Notes: generated by a model from the letters alone, not told the origin. 64,000 nt of DNA from Carposina sasakii (GCA_014607495.2 CP053148.1:11594001-11658000), one strand, 5' to 3'; shown: positions 35,587 to 46,427, numbered from the stretch's first letter. Made by a program: numbers and translations.

Positions 35587-35899
35587 CAGGATGTTTTTTT
35601 GTGGCCACCTTTAACGAAGGGTACGTATTCTATACATGAAATAAAGTAAGTTTATGCCAAAAAAAAATGCTGGGAAAATTTATTTTTTTATTTTTTTTAT
35701 TTAAATTCCTTGATCGTGCGAAATTTATAGTGTCTAGTGTTTAGGTTAGTTTTTTTATAGACAGATATTAATTATTTTTCATGAAAAAATCCTGCTACGC
35801 GCGTCTATGTGCATTTATGCAGAAAAACGCAGTCTATTTACTCAACTTTGGACCCTAATATTTTGGAAACCAGACACTTCCCAGGTATGCTTCCATGGA
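35587..35899 (-). mobile_element. M1 MITE, copy 5, truncated
   Basis: Starts after TA with CAGGATGTTTTTTTGTGGCC and follows the M1 order to CCAGGTATGCTTCCATGGA. There it stops, lacking about 65 bp and the second TIR. The right arm of the long inverted repeat begins 52 bp further on, so a rearrangement there probably removed the MITE end. Confidence 0.8.
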
Positions 35900-35950
35900 A
35901 CTTTAGAATTACCGTTGTTTCCCGATCGGTATCGTGAATGTTTTCATGCA

Positions 35951-36211
35951 AGTCCATTATTGAGAACATAGAATAGTTGAATATTTCGTAAAACAGTTGT
36001 AGGCTATTTTTAAGGTAGATACAATAATAGATAAATATATCACCCACTGAATACCAGACGATATCTCAGCCAGTTTTGCATTCGGATTATAAATATCTCC
36101 TTTGAAAAACAAAACAAACTATGAAAAATTTCATTCATTCTTTTTGATTAAAAGTTGTTATAAATGATGAGCTGTTGGTTGAAGTCTGAGGGTACAATAA
36201 AACGCAAACCA
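35951..36211 (-). repeat. right arm of long inverted repeat
   Basis: Reverse complement of 34051-34315 (outer edge GTACAATAAAACGCAAACCA). See the left arm. Confidence 0.85.
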
Positions 36212-36534
36212 ATGGTATATCAATATAACTCACTTTGAAAAAAATGCCCTACTATAGCAATGGATAATTGAAAATAAAAATTTAAACCGACTTACTCCCA
36301 TAGGTAAATCCCATCTAAGCCAAAACTTAAGCTTACTAGTAGTCTCAAGAAGCTTATGGCGTTGATAGCTCGTGTTTGATCCGAATCACCAAGAGGTTTA
36401 GTTTATTACATACATAATAGGATTGGTAGGACGTAGGATTGGCGTTGGGCAGGCAATTACTTACCTAGCAATATTAGTTTCGAAATAAGGGTGAGAAGAT
36501 GATTATGACGATTATTGGCATAAATGATCATTAT

Positions 36535-36934
36535 CATCATCGTCAGCCTATTGCAGTCCACTGCTGGACGTAGGCCTCCCCCAGTGTACGCCACATGGCT
36601 CGATCTCCCGTTTTTGCCATCCAGTCACTACCAGCCGTCCTCTTTAAGTCATCGGTCTATCTGGCCGGAGGGCGCCCAACGCTACGTCCGTCCATCGGTT
36701 CTACGACAGATGTGACCGGCCCACTGCCACTTCAGTCTGCTACATTTCGAGACTGTGTCTGTCACTTTGGTCTTCTGCCGGATAATCTCATTTCGGACTT
36801 TGTCCATTCGCGAGATTCCGAGCATTGACCTTTCCATAGCTCTCTCAGTGACATGTAATCGGTGAGCCAGCCCCACCGTCAGGTTCCACGTCTCGGCTCC
36901 GTAAGTCATGGCTGGTAGAACGCACTGATCTAAA
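36535..36934 (-). pseudogene. 5'-truncated RTE-type LINE insertion with target-site duplication
   Basis: The minus-strand frame from 36930 reads DQCVLPAMTYGAETWNLTVG, LAHRLHVTERAMERSMLGIS, RMDKVRNEIIRQKTKVTDTV, then KLKWQ-like RLKWQWAGHICRRTDG. After a frame break it continues ..TDDLKRTAGSDWMAKTGDRA..TLGEAYVQQWTAIG and stop. This is the C-terminal domain of RTE-like LINE reverse transcriptases. The catalytic YxDD part is absent. Defects are a frame change after RRTDG and a TAG where the family has Trp before TDDL. A short CAT-rich tail lies at the 3' (left) end. ATAAATGATCATTAT occurs exactly at 36520-36534 and 36935-36949, a 15-bp target-site duplication, so the truncation arose at insertion. 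Confidence 0.85.
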
Positions 36935-36949
36935 ATAAATGATCATTAT

Positions 36950-38325
36950 GTAGGTAATTCAAAACGCTATATACTGAGGAGTACTTAGAAAAAAATTACT
37001 TTGTAAAGCCGTAACCTAATTATGCGAGACCTTCAAAACTGTGTTCTGACGTGACATGCATATATCAGATCGGTTTGCTGCCAGCCGCTGTCGTGTGAAA
37101 CGGCCATTAGACGGAAACTGTGCAGCTGATAGTTTTCATAACTAAATACCAGTAAATAGCTGAGTAAAGTTGACTTCGGGGTCGTGATTTACAATGAATG
37201 TTCTTTTAAAAATGTAAGTGGAGCTTCATGCGTTGAAATAATTCTTTGATTTGATATATTTTAACATAAAAAAGTTAATTTATAAAAGCGGAAGAGAAGA
37301 ACCAAAAAATGTACTTGCGTTGAATGCGACTATACTTGGATTATGAAAATAAAAGAAATTCAAAGAAGAGAAAATCGTTTTCAATTAAAAACTCTTCTAT
37401 GTGGAAAGGGTTGGAGAGCGAAGGATTCCAAGAAAGGATAAAAGTTTAGCTATAAGGGTCAGTATATGTATGTATAGCCGCTCGTAAAAAAGGGATAGAA
37501 TGCTTATTCCAATATCGTAGAACTTAATACATTTATTTATTAACTTTAAAATTATACAGTTGTTTTACATGATTTCGGGAAAACACAAAAAGCGTAGATT
37601 AATAAAAATATACCTTGTTTGTGATAAAACTCTCTCTGACTATCTGAAGAGATTTGCAGGAAAAACACTTATATCCAACTAAGATTCACTGAGTTGAGTA
37701 TTGAAGGGTTGTCAACGCTTATACTCGTACATAATATTAATATGTTAAATAAAAGTATTGAAACGACGACGATGGTAAACATATTTTTTAATCTAAAAAA
37801 AAAATCTCCATTTTTACTCTTCTCTTGGACATTTATTCTTCTGTGGATCACATAGAACCCGCCAGGAAACAGCTATAGGATATATAATAGAACGTACCTA
37901 TAACTAAGAAAATGTGCACAGAAGATGAACAGTAAATAATGGAAGTGCCAAAAAATGTCGCGGCATTTCTTTTACAGATTAAACCGAATCCAGTTGAGAC
38001 GCCGACAGTGGAAAATTGCCAAAGCACGATGTCATTTATCAACGCCCGTTTGGTGACGTTTTATGCCTTTGCTGAATCTAAATAGAATAGGCAAAGTGCT
38101 GCCTGGGCCCTTGAGAACCTTTATTGTAATTGGCCGTACCGCCGTACCATCCATAGACATGTGAGGGCAGGGCAGACGGACCACCGCTGCTCGTCATGTC
38201 ATCTGCTTTAACTGTTTTAAATAAAGGTGAACTTTTACTTCTTTCTTAGATCCGATTTTTCCATCGATCAGATAATCTAAAATAAAATTGAAGGACGATT
38301 ATATCTTTCTCTAAAACTCAATCAA
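36950..38325. other. AT-rich sequence
   Basis: No supported gene. Frames of 60-64 codons on the minus strand near 37669-38042 lack motifs. Confidence 0.5.
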
Positions 38326-38506
38326 GACGGTATAAATCTTCTGTTTGTGTGTATGTAATTGAACTCCTTCTAATCAGCTGGACTGATTTTGATGAAATTT
38401 TTTGTGTGTGTTCAAGTGGGTCCAAGAATAGTTTAGATTTACAATTCGGTCAACTAGAATAAGGTTTTCTGCAGTCGACACGGACGGAGTCGCGGGCGTC
38501 CACTAG
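38326..38506 (+). mobile_element. Helitron-like element, 5' end unclear
   Basis: The 3' end GACACGGACGGAGTCGCGGG, CGTCCACTAG followed by T is the canonical Helitron end of this genome. The interior (GGACTGATTTTGATGAAATT, TCAAGTGGGTCC) differs from the short TACTTTTTATCCCGG subfamily. The 5' TC..TATTATAAA start is not recognisable. Confidence 0.55.
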
Positions 38507-38685
38507 TGTAAATTGATTATTTATTTTCTTATGTACTATGTACATAGTTATTATAATGAAACCAACATAACATACATAATATATCATGTTGCGAAAATCA
38601 TAAAGATCTAACTATTCGTAGTACTTTCGTAGCACGTGCTACGAGAGCATGCGCGTTATATATAGATTTATGTGTCTATTTCTTC

Positions 38686-38872
38686 TTCAGCCTATTACAG
38701 TTCACTGCTGGACGTAGGCCTCCCCCAGGGCACGCCACAAGACTACTTCCATGGGGTGTTTTTGCCCATCACCATCACCACGCTGGGCAGGCGGGTTGGT
38801 GATCCCAGTCTGATTTTTGGACTATGTTGTCAGCACGGGAGACGCTGCTGCCCGCCTCCCGGAAACCCTTAA
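38686..38872 (-). repeat. SINE-like element with RTE 3' end, copy 3
   Basis: Minus strand: TTTCCGGGAGGCGGGCAGCA, GCGTCTCCCGTGCTGACAAC, CCAACCCGCCTGCCCAGCG, GTGGCGTGCCCTGGGGGAGG, CCTACGTCCAGCAGTGAACT. Truncated at its 5' end relative to the copy at 4450. Confidence 0.6.
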
Positions 38873-39160
38873 GGCTATGCAATTCAGCGACTGCACATGC
38901 GTGACTTTGATGGATAGTACAAAAGGCCACAGCATACAAAAATCAGTAATTCCACATTACCATATCAGTAGAAGAATGGGAGTTTGTTCTGATAGGCTTA
39001 TGAGCGAGTATAATATTATATTCTCAAAATATTTTATTCTCGAAATATTAGATATACTATCATAACTTACATTCTCAAATCGACAAAATAGGTATGTAAA
39101 TTTTTCATGCATATTTTTGAGCATAATATAGGCAAGATTTTTGAGTAAGGGATATTGACG
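38873..39160. other. AT-rich sequence
   Basis: No supported feature. Confidence 0.5.
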
Positions 39161-39225
39161 AATATTTTCCTACATGTCCCCCAAATCGGGACCGCCTTTG
39201 CCCGGCAGTGGGACACCATGTAGGT
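39161..39225 (-). repeat. possible LINE-related 3' fragment
   Basis: Minus strand: CATGGTGTCCCACTGCCGGG, CAAAGGCGGTCCCGATTTGG. The phrase CCCACTGCCGGGCAAAGGC resembles the terminal stretch of RTE-like LINEs in Lepidoptera, but no coding part is attached. Confidence 0.35.
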
Positions 39226-40147
39226 AGGCTTTCTAACAAAAGTAATATCTTTTGAATCGCGTCTGATTTTAAAATGCATTGAGCATGTTATTTAAGCGGA
39301 TTTTAATTTCGTAAGTACAGATTTCAGTTCAATATAATAAACTTTCAATAAATGAATCCATAATATTTGCCATAATATTTTTATTTTTTTATATAGCCAT
39401 AATGGTGTCCCACAGCTCCTTCAGTAACATTTTCTAATGTAAAATTTCTTATGGTCATGCCATGAATTTGTCGTAGATCAACGCACTGTAAATTAATAAA
39501 CAATTTGATCATTATAATAAAAAAATAAATACGCAAAATAATTATATACTTATATTATAGGTTATAATACCAAGTCTGTATTTTTCAAATACTGATATGA
39601 TGAACATTATAAGCCTGACCACAACAACACTTGCGCAAAATGAACTGTCAAACTAGTCTCTCGAACTATGGTTTTTACTTTTTTAACTTTAGTTAAAATA
39701 AGTGATATACAAGTTCTCGTTTTGTTTAATATACAAACACTGTTCGCTTACACTTATTCTTGGATCACTTGGTATACTTTACTTTCATCAATCATCTAAG
39801 TAGATACTGATTGTGATACTGTGTTCAATTTCTACTCTGTGGCCTCAAATATCTTTTGTGTCACTCAACTTTAAAATTAATATTATAAAAATAAATTTTA
39901 CCTATTTCTGTAGGATAAACGTGACCAGAAATTAATTAATTACCTTCATAACACTTATATTTATTTATTATGGTTTATTGGAAAGAAGTTCCTTACGGCA
40001 GTCTTGGAGGAGATAGGGATTTTGCTGCGCGACCGAACTGAAAAAAATGTGATAGTAAAACCGTAAGAAAAAGTGCGTGGAATAAAACCGTTAAATGAGA
40101 CGTGCGGAGGCGCGAGAGTCGTATACACAAGCGAGTAGTGTATAATA
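39226..40147. other. AT-rich sequence
   Basis: No supported gene. The 120-codon minus-strand frame at 39961-40323 is overlapped by other open frames on both strands and owes its openness to the purine-rich tract below. Confidence 0.45.
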
Positions 40148-40210
40148 CTTTTCTCTTTCTCCCTCTTTCTTTTCGTTCTCTCATCCCTTCTCTCTCTATT
40201 ACTACTCCAC
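40148..40210. repeat. polypyrimidine/polypurine tract
   Basis: About 60 nt almost purely C/T on the plus strand (CTTTTCTCTTTCTCCCTCTT, TCTCATCCCTTCTCTCTC), broken by single purines. Confidence 0.8.
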
Positions 40211-40919
40211 CCCGCCAATGCATAGTATATACTCATGAATTCATGGACAAGCACGTGGCGAATACTCACATTATAGATAAATTTTACTCGTGAGTAGCCA
40301 GTAAATTTTATGTTGTCAAACAAAAATAAAGAGACATATTTTGTTATTTTAGTTGATAATTTGAATAACGATTTTTTTTTTTTTATGTAATTTATTATTT
40401 CCTAAAATACTGAATTTCCTAACTACTTTCCTGTACTTAAATAAAAACTAATCAGCAAAATTTAAGAGAAAAATCAAGAAAACCTACATAAAATTGAGCA
40501 CGATTTCTCTTTTGCAAAATGTGTCTATTCTACATTAGCCGAAGGAACTTCGTTCCTACCTGGTGTCCCACGACACCACACTAATTTTTATTATATTTTG
40601 TTTTGTATTTATCAAAAATGTACATGTTTTTTTCATAAAAAATTTGACACAAGTCCGACACCTAAAGCGCCATGCGCAGTACTAAAGAAAGTTACCAAAC
40701 GAGCATGGAAAGTCGGAATTTTTTTCTAGATTTTAATTTTTTTGGTAATTTACTAATTTTATGAATGAAGTGAAACCTAAATTTTAGCAGGTTACCTGTA
40801 GTAATTAAAAAGGGATAATTCTATATAAAAATTATTTGGGAAGTCAGACATTTTATTATCAAACTATTTGTTTTAGATTTTACATTGACGTTTTTTTGAA
40901 ATAATATTTTATCGAGCAA
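40211..40919. other. AT-rich sequence
   Basis: A short GGTGTCCCACGACACC palindrome lies at 40561-40576. Otherwise nothing supported. Confidence 0.5.
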
Positions 40920-40962
40920 AGTATACACTATCGTGTAACGAATTAGCACATTCCACACACAC
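40920..40962. repeat. short repeat shared with 49236-49275
   Basis: ACTATCGTGTAACGAATTAG, CACATTCC is the reverse complement of GGAATGTGCTAATTTGTTAC, ACGATAGT near 49240. The pair suggests two remnants of one dispersed element. Confidence 0.55.
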
Positions 40963-40999
40963 TGTGTTTTTGCGAATTGGTGTCACACAACAAAATCCC

Positions 41000-41061
41000 A
41001 GAGCTTCTGCCTACCCTTCCAGGAAAGAGGCGTGATTTTATGTATGTATGTATGTATGTAA
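41000..41061 (+). repeat. solo LINE tail (TATG)n
   Basis: GCTTCTGCCTACCCTTCCAG, GAAAGAGGCGTGATTTTATG then TATG repeats. The final codons (..LPTLPGKEA stop) mirror ..SSYPSGKEA of the fragment at 4194-4440, so only about 35 bp of the LINE was copied. Confidence 0.6.
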
Positions 41062-41067
41062 ATCTCC

Positions 41068-41157
41068 CGTGTTGTGTTGGTAGAGTAGAATAGCACCACC
41101 CCACATCTGCCCGTGGGTATCGTAGGGTTTCTGGGATTTTAGCAGCAGCGCCTCCGT
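41068..41157 (+). repeat. SINE-like element with RTE 3' end, 5' fragment
   Basis: CCCGTGTTGTGTTGGTAGAG, TAGCACCACCCCACATCTGC, CCGTGGGTATCG, GCAGCAGCGCC match the 5' half of the copy at 20311. The RTE-like tail is absent. It sits 7 bp after the solo LINE tail. Confidence 0.5.
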
Positions 41158-41994
41158 GAAGTTATATGTATTTTTAAAAAGATATCACAAAAAATCCGTT
41201 GCGCACAAAAATACATAGAGACAGACAGACAGCAGAGGGCAACTTTGTATTAAACTATGTTATGAAGATGAATTGAGTCCATATGTGCAGTAATTTAAAT
41301 AATAATATAAAGCTTACAAAGTTGCAATTTATGTGGCAATAAAATAAACAGAAGTGATGATTATGAGTTATGTATTATATATAATTTATTCTCCTCATGT
41401 ATCCATATTTCAAAAATATTATATTACTCTCTCCTTAGAATAACTAAGTAACAATTTTTACTACAATAAAATTACATCAATATAGGTATACCTTTTTACA
41501 AGCTTTTTTTCAATCTATACTAATATTATAAAGAGGTAAACTTTGATTGTTTGTATATTTGTTTATTTTTTGCAACGAATAAGCTTCGAAACTACTGGAC
41601 CGATTTAAAAAATTCTTTCACCGTTAGAATCCTTATTGGACCCGGATGAACATAGGCTATAGGGTTCCGCATAATTTCTGAGCATAATTTCCACTGGCTG
41701 GAATAAATATGAATTAAATACAATTATTTTTTACCATTTGACGCAGGGAGGTATGATTTTGACATACACCATAGAATAACAAGTACCCAGAAGGAGTCAT
41801 CAATGGCAGATGTATTCAGGTTAGTGAAGCAAATACGAATCAAAAATCCCGCATCTCCGCTCTTCTTACCGTTCTTTAGATACAGTAAATACCTAGGTTG
41901 TAAAAATTTGAAATATTTAAAAGTTGTTTCAAAAGTGTGCGTGATCACAGGTTCTGGGAATTGATTATTCTGTGACGTACAGATGACATGATAC

Positions 41995-42250
41995 AACAGG
42001 ACAGACCGTAGGACAGACGAAATTTGTTTTTTTTTGTTTGGTTTATCCCGAAGAAAGAGCATGAGGAATACAGCATCCATGCAGCCATTGTTTTTAGTAC
42101 AAATTATTTCTGAATTTATGATGGATGATAACGATGATGAATGGAAACGTCGAAATTGAAAATCCTCAGAAATGAGTGTAAAATGAGTCAAAATCAAAAA
42201 GAATTGCAAAAACAACATACCTACATGACCCCACGAAGAAACGGGCACAT
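41995..42250 (-). repeat. segment shared with 59110-59330
   Basis: Minus strand: GGGGTCATGTAGGTATG.., TCTGAGGATTTTCAATTTCG, ACGTTTCCATTCATCATCG, CATCCATCATAAATTCAG, AACAATGGCTGCATGGATGC. The plus strand at 59110-59330 has the same order (GGGCTCATGTAAGTGC, CTTGAGGATTTTTCCGACG, TTTCCATTCATCTTAATTAT, GACAATGGCTGTATGGGC). It could be host sequence carried by the Helitron or part of another repeat. Confidence 0.6.
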
Positions 42251-42334
42251 AAAAATGAATTTTAAAATTCACAAGTAAATTACACCCACTCCCTTTTGGT
42301 GTTTATGTTCATTAGGGGGTGTAAGAGAGTACGG

Positions 42335-43105
42335 ACGGAATTCCCAAAATTCCCATGGGAACTGGGCAAACGGGAATTCCAAATTTTTACCGAAATTTTC
42401 ACTGTACCGGAACAAAAGCTTATTCAATAAGTATAAAAATAAACCGTTTAACGTACACAGATGAAATTTGGTGTGTATGTTTGTTTGGGGGTGTAAAAGA
42501 CCATTAAGAACGGGTTTCCCGAAATTCCTATGGGAACGGCACAAACAGGAATTTCAAGTTTTTACGAAAACCACATGACATATAGAGATGAAATATGACA
42601 GGTATATTCGGTAGGGAGTGTAAGAAAGAACTGAGAACATATTTCCCGAAATTCCCACCAGAACGGAACAAACTGGAATACATAAAAAAAAACAGTTAGA
42701 AGACAAAGAACGGAATTCCCGTAATTCCTACGGGAACTGGACAAACGGGAATTCCCAATTTTAATGAAAACCATTTGAAAAATATAATGATGAAATTTGC
42801 CAAGGAGTGTGAGGAGGCACTGAGAACATATTTCTCGAAATTTCCACCTGAACGGGACAAACGGGAATTTCATTTTTTACGAAAACCGCTATAAATATAA
42901 AGCAGAAATCGGGCATGTATATTCGTTAGGGAGTGCGAGGAAGCACTAAGAATGGATTTCCCGAAATTCCCACGGAAACGGGAATTCCCAATTTTTACGC
43001 AAACCACATAATGATGAAATATGACAGGTATATTCGGTAGGGAGTGTAAGGAAGCATTGAGGACATATTTCCCGAAATTCCCACGGGAACGGGACAAACG
43101 GGATT
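42335..43105. repeat. diverged minisatellite, about 7 units of 73-168 bp
   Basis: The core CCCGAAATTCCCAYGGGAAC, GGGACAAACGGGAATTCC recurs near 42340, 42508, 42642, 42715, 42833, 42957 and 43068. Units also share GATGAAATATGACAGGTATA, TTCGGTAGGGAGTGTAAGGA and ACATATTTCCCGA. Spacing varies because units have lost internal parts. Several minus-strand frames of 75-103 codons over it are repeat artefacts. Confidence 0.9.
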
Positions 43106-43155
43106 TCCAAATTTTAGAGGATATGTACCGAAGCGAAGCGAGGGCGGGCCACTAG

Positions 43156-44568
43156 TTTAACATAAACGGGTTACTTCATAAAGCTAACTTAACAACGAGG
43201 GTATGAATAATATATCTACGAGAACGAGCCTGGCCGGACGCAAAAAGACGTCTTTTGTGTTGATTAGCAAGCTTTGTTCCACGCCGCTGTCAATTATGGA
43301 ACGGGTAAGTGGAAATGAGCACCAACGAAGTTTTGGAGTGTTCTATTGACGCCCCGGAACATGATTTATTAAATATCCTTTAGCCCAGATGCGAACATCA
43401 TATTAATTTATTCCGGGGCAATCTTTATGTCGCTGCGCACCGCAATTCTGTTACTTTATTTTTTAAAGGACCACGTTGGGTTTTCTAAATATTGGTTGTT
43501 AAAATACTCGTGATATCAAAATTCCTGGCCATAATAGGTAAGGTCATTGCTTTCCTTTTCATTTCTTTCATTTTCTTTTCATTTCTAGTAGGTACAAATC
43601 ACTGCATCATAACTTTACTGTATACATAAGTGGGTATACACGTACAATATTCTCTTCAGACTAGTAAAATCAATCGAACTCCAAATTTTTTCTCGTAGTA
43701 GCTGTTCAACTCTAGCAACGCATTGTAAAAAGGCCTGTCACTTTTGAGCAAGTATTGTATTGTAGTCTAAACAGGGGTCTACGGGTAAGCAAGTAAAAAT
43801 AAAATAGCAGAACCAGCCAGCTGCGGGTAATAGACTGGGTATGTAAATAAAATCTTATTCAGATTCGCGAAAGCTTTTACACAAATGTCATTACCGGCTG
43901 GAGGTGGAGTATGATTGCGCACCTGCCGGCCGGGATGTGTTCAACAAAAACCCTCTGAAAAGGTTTCACTCAAACGTTATATAATTTTAGGCGCAAAATC
44001 TGAGGCGTCAGAAACACGCTTTTTTCGCTAGACATTTCTGTGAAAGGATTTTTAACGGATATTGATTTACGAGTTAAGTAATCTTAGGAGTGGGGAATAT
44101 TTAATACGTGGGTTAAATGTACACTTTGTATTGTTAGGTACTGTTTATATCCTGACACGAATATTGTAGGTACACTAGTTTCTCAAAGACCAAATAATTA
44201 ATAAACGATACTAACAAATCTTAAAATTGGGTAAATATTTGTAAAGCAATGCAAGTACACGTATCACTAGTACAGAAAACAGTGCCTAATGAGTAGGATT
44301 CTAATCTACAAATTAAGTATTCATTATACATATAAACTAAAGGACTGTGGTTATAAATAAATAGCAAAGAGGAGGTGTCCAAAGGCTTATTCATAGAAAA
44401 TAGTGTTGAGAGTGCCAGTCAGGGATTGATTTGTACTACCATACCTACTGGTCTACATCAGCAGTCGCCGGTCTACATAGATTTTTTACTTACTTAACAT
44501 ATTTTTTTATCTCTTTATAAGATATCCTAGCCCAAGACAAAATCCTCAGGGTTTGGTGTCGTGGGAAA
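43156..44568. other. unclassified sequence
   Basis: No supported gene in about 1.4 kb. A mild GC rise at 43200-43320 has no recognised motif. Confidence 0.5.
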
Positions 44569-44752
44569 TCCTACTAATATTATAAACGCGAAAGTTTGTA
44601 AGTGTGGAAAATTTGGTTTGGAATTAGCTTACACCCAGGATAAACACATCGACTACTTTTTATCCCGGGAAAATATTTTAATTCCGGATAATTTGGACAT
44701 TTTGTTTTTTCTGTCTGTAGTCCATGCGGACGAAGACGCGGGCGTCCACTAG
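44569..44752 (+). mobile_element. short non-autonomous Helitron
   Basis: TCCTACTAATATTATAAACG..GCGGACGAAGACGCGGGCGT, CCACTAG, with A before and T after. Same subfamily as 5509-5747 (CTACTTTTTATCCCGGGAAA, GGATAATTTGGACATTTTG). Confidence 0.8.
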
Positions 44753-44756
44753 TGTT

Positions 44757-44850
44757 ATATGTATAAATAAATACACGGATAGCTATAGAAACATCCATGG
44801 CTCGAAGATAAACATCGATATTCATCATCCATCTACTCGGCTCGGAATGG
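44757..44850 (-). repeat. SINE S1 body fragment
   Basis: Minus strand: GATGATGAATATCGATGTTT, ATCTTCGAGCCATGGATGTT, TCTATAGCTATCCGTGTATT corresponds to ATTGATGTTTGTTTCCGAGT.. of the copy at 8860. It lies 5 bp from the Helitron's 3' end. Confidence 0.5.
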
Positions 44851-45519
44851 TATATGTTTTCAGCAAAACGTTTTTGGTTAAGGTTTAGTGTTGGTTAGCT
44901 GTGTCCTATTGACAGCTTTCTAAATACTTTAAACATATTTCTTTAAACGTTGTCAAAATTTAGCACGGTGCGAAATATGTTGTAATTTGTTATTTAGTAA
45001 ATTTTATACGTACATGAAGCGTCATGACGTTTCGAAGAGATTCAAATTATTCCATCTCCTCTTCGTAATTTATTCAAGGATTGTGTTAGATATTGCGTAA
45101 TGCGCGTCAACCTGGCTGTGCCAGCGCACGTGGTGTGCTTGAAACTGGCTCATTTCCGGCACTACTGAGGCACTTACTTATTAGAACACGGGCGACGCAG
45201 CCAATACAACAAAACGAAACCAGCTTGTAAACGATATCATCATCTCTGTTACAATAGTTGTACAGATTGTAGCCATTATTTTACAACATTTTTTAAGATA
45301 TCTTTCAGAAACAGCACTATTTAAAATAATTTATAATGCCTTAATTAAATTGCCATTAATAAAACTTGCTATCAACTGATATTATGTTAAGTACCTGGTA
45401 AATTTTAATTTTGGTACATTATCAGTACAAGTAGGGCAGATTTAAATGGTGCCATAAGTAATACCTATCATTAACGATACCTCTCTATATCTACATAATC
45501 ATCATTCATCATCATTTCA
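44851..45519. other. AT-rich sequence
   Basis: No supported feature. Confidence 0.5.
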
Positions 45520-45890
45520 GCCCTGAGAAGTCCACTGTTGGACATAAGCCTCCCCTAACAACCTTCACTCCGACCGGTAGGAAGCAGCCTGCATCCAACA
45601 GACGCCCGCGACCTTGGCCAGGTCATCCGTCCACCTCGCGGGTGGCCTTCCCACGCTGCTCTTCCCGATACGTGGTATCCACTCTAGAACTTTCCGACTC
45701 TATCGGCCATCAGTTCTTCGAGCTATGTGCCCTGCCCATTGCCACTTCAGCTTGCTGGACCATTGAGCTATGTCGGTGATCTTTGTACGTCTGCGGATCT
45801 CCACATTTCTAATTCGATTCCGCATAGCTCTCTCCATCGCTCGCTGTGCGATCCTGAGTTCTATCATAGTTAGAGACTACGTCTACCGTG
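45520..45890 (-). pseudogene. RTE-type LINE ORF C-terminal fragment
   Basis: The minus-strand translation, allowing frame changes, reads AQRAMERAM.., NRIRNVEIRRRTKITDIAQW, SSKLKWQWAGHIARRTDG, KVLEWIPRIGKSSVGRPPAR, WTDDLAKVAGVCWMQAASYR.., RLLGEAYVQQWTSQG. This is the same C-terminal domain as at 36535-36934, but here the GRPPxRWTDDL stretch is kept. Stops occur after RRTDGR and within YRSE-RLL. The 3' end has a CATCATCATT tail. It is 5'-truncated, and no clear target duplication was found. Confidence 0.75.
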
Positions 45891-46251
45891 TCATGCACTG
45901 GTTGAATACCTTCGCCTAGGGTATCTTGGACACAAATAAGCTTCGTAGTTTCCCGAACGAATCTACATAATATACTCGTACATTCACAATATCTATTTTT
46001 TTTATACGTACGACTTTCGGCCTACTGACGTCAATATAGACGAATTCATTTTTATATACTTATCTGTATTTATTTCATTTGCGTAACATTATACATCATG
46101 ATATTTGTGGTCACCAAAGTATCCTAATGCGATAGAATCTTTGGGACCAACTGTACAAACTATGCAAATATAGGTTCATACATAATATTAACGGTCAGGA
46201 TTACTTTATAGGAAGAAGTCCCTTCCTTTTGGGAAGTCCTACTATTACTGA
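45891..46251. other. AT-rich sequence
   Basis: No supported feature. Confidence 0.5.
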
Positions 46252-46290
46252 CTAGCTGTTCCCTGCGACTCTGCCTGCTTATCCAGGAGT
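46252..46290 (-). mobile_element. Helitron-like 3' end
   Basis: Minus strand: GCAGGCAGAGTCGCAGGGAA, CAGCTAG, then T. It resembles the 3' ends of Helitrons in this genome, but the 5' end cannot be found. Confidence 0.4.
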
Positions 46291-46427
46291 TTCCAAATTT
46301 ATTTTTTTTTATAAAACCACAAAAAGTTAACTGCTTCAGGAAGACCCCCTACAATATTATATTATATAGGTACATAGACTATAGACCTATTTTCAGTCAG
46401 AAGTGGCACCATGTGGTTCTATCGGCC

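Larger units (their letters stand above)
41514..43155 (+). mobile_element. 1.64-kb Helitron with internal tandem repeats
   Basis: The 5' end TCTATACTAATATTATAAAG equals the start of the element at 63804. The 3' end is GAAGCGAAGCGAGGGCGGGC then CACTAG. It is flanked by A (41513) and T (43156), the Helitron target rule, with no target duplication. The first ~190 bp resemble the 63804 element (GGACCGATTTAAAAAATTCT). The middle shares about 250 bp with 59110-59330, and 42335-43105 is a diverged minisatellite. There is no Rep/helicase frame, so the element is non-autonomous. The 182-codon minus-strand frame at 41724-42272 lacks recognised domains and its relative at 59126 is shorter and diverged, so I do not call it a gene. 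Confidence 0.75.

Noticed and set aside
39961..40323. 120-codon minus-strand frame rich in Arg/Lys/Glu
   Set aside because: The charged stretch RDERTKRKREKEK is the translation of a purine-rich tract, and other frames on both strands are open across it too.
41724..42272. 182-codon minus-strand open frame, longest in the window
   Set aside because: It lies inside a Helitron, has no recognisable domain, and the related sequence at 59110-59330 does not keep the frame.
42269..43097. Series of 75-103 codon minus-strand frames
   Set aside because: They run over the tandem-repeat array; their similar peptides simply reflect the repeat unit.
42335..43105. CRISPR-like array
   Set aside because: Units are long, diverged and unequal in length, with no constant spacers, inside a Helitron of a eukaryotic genome.
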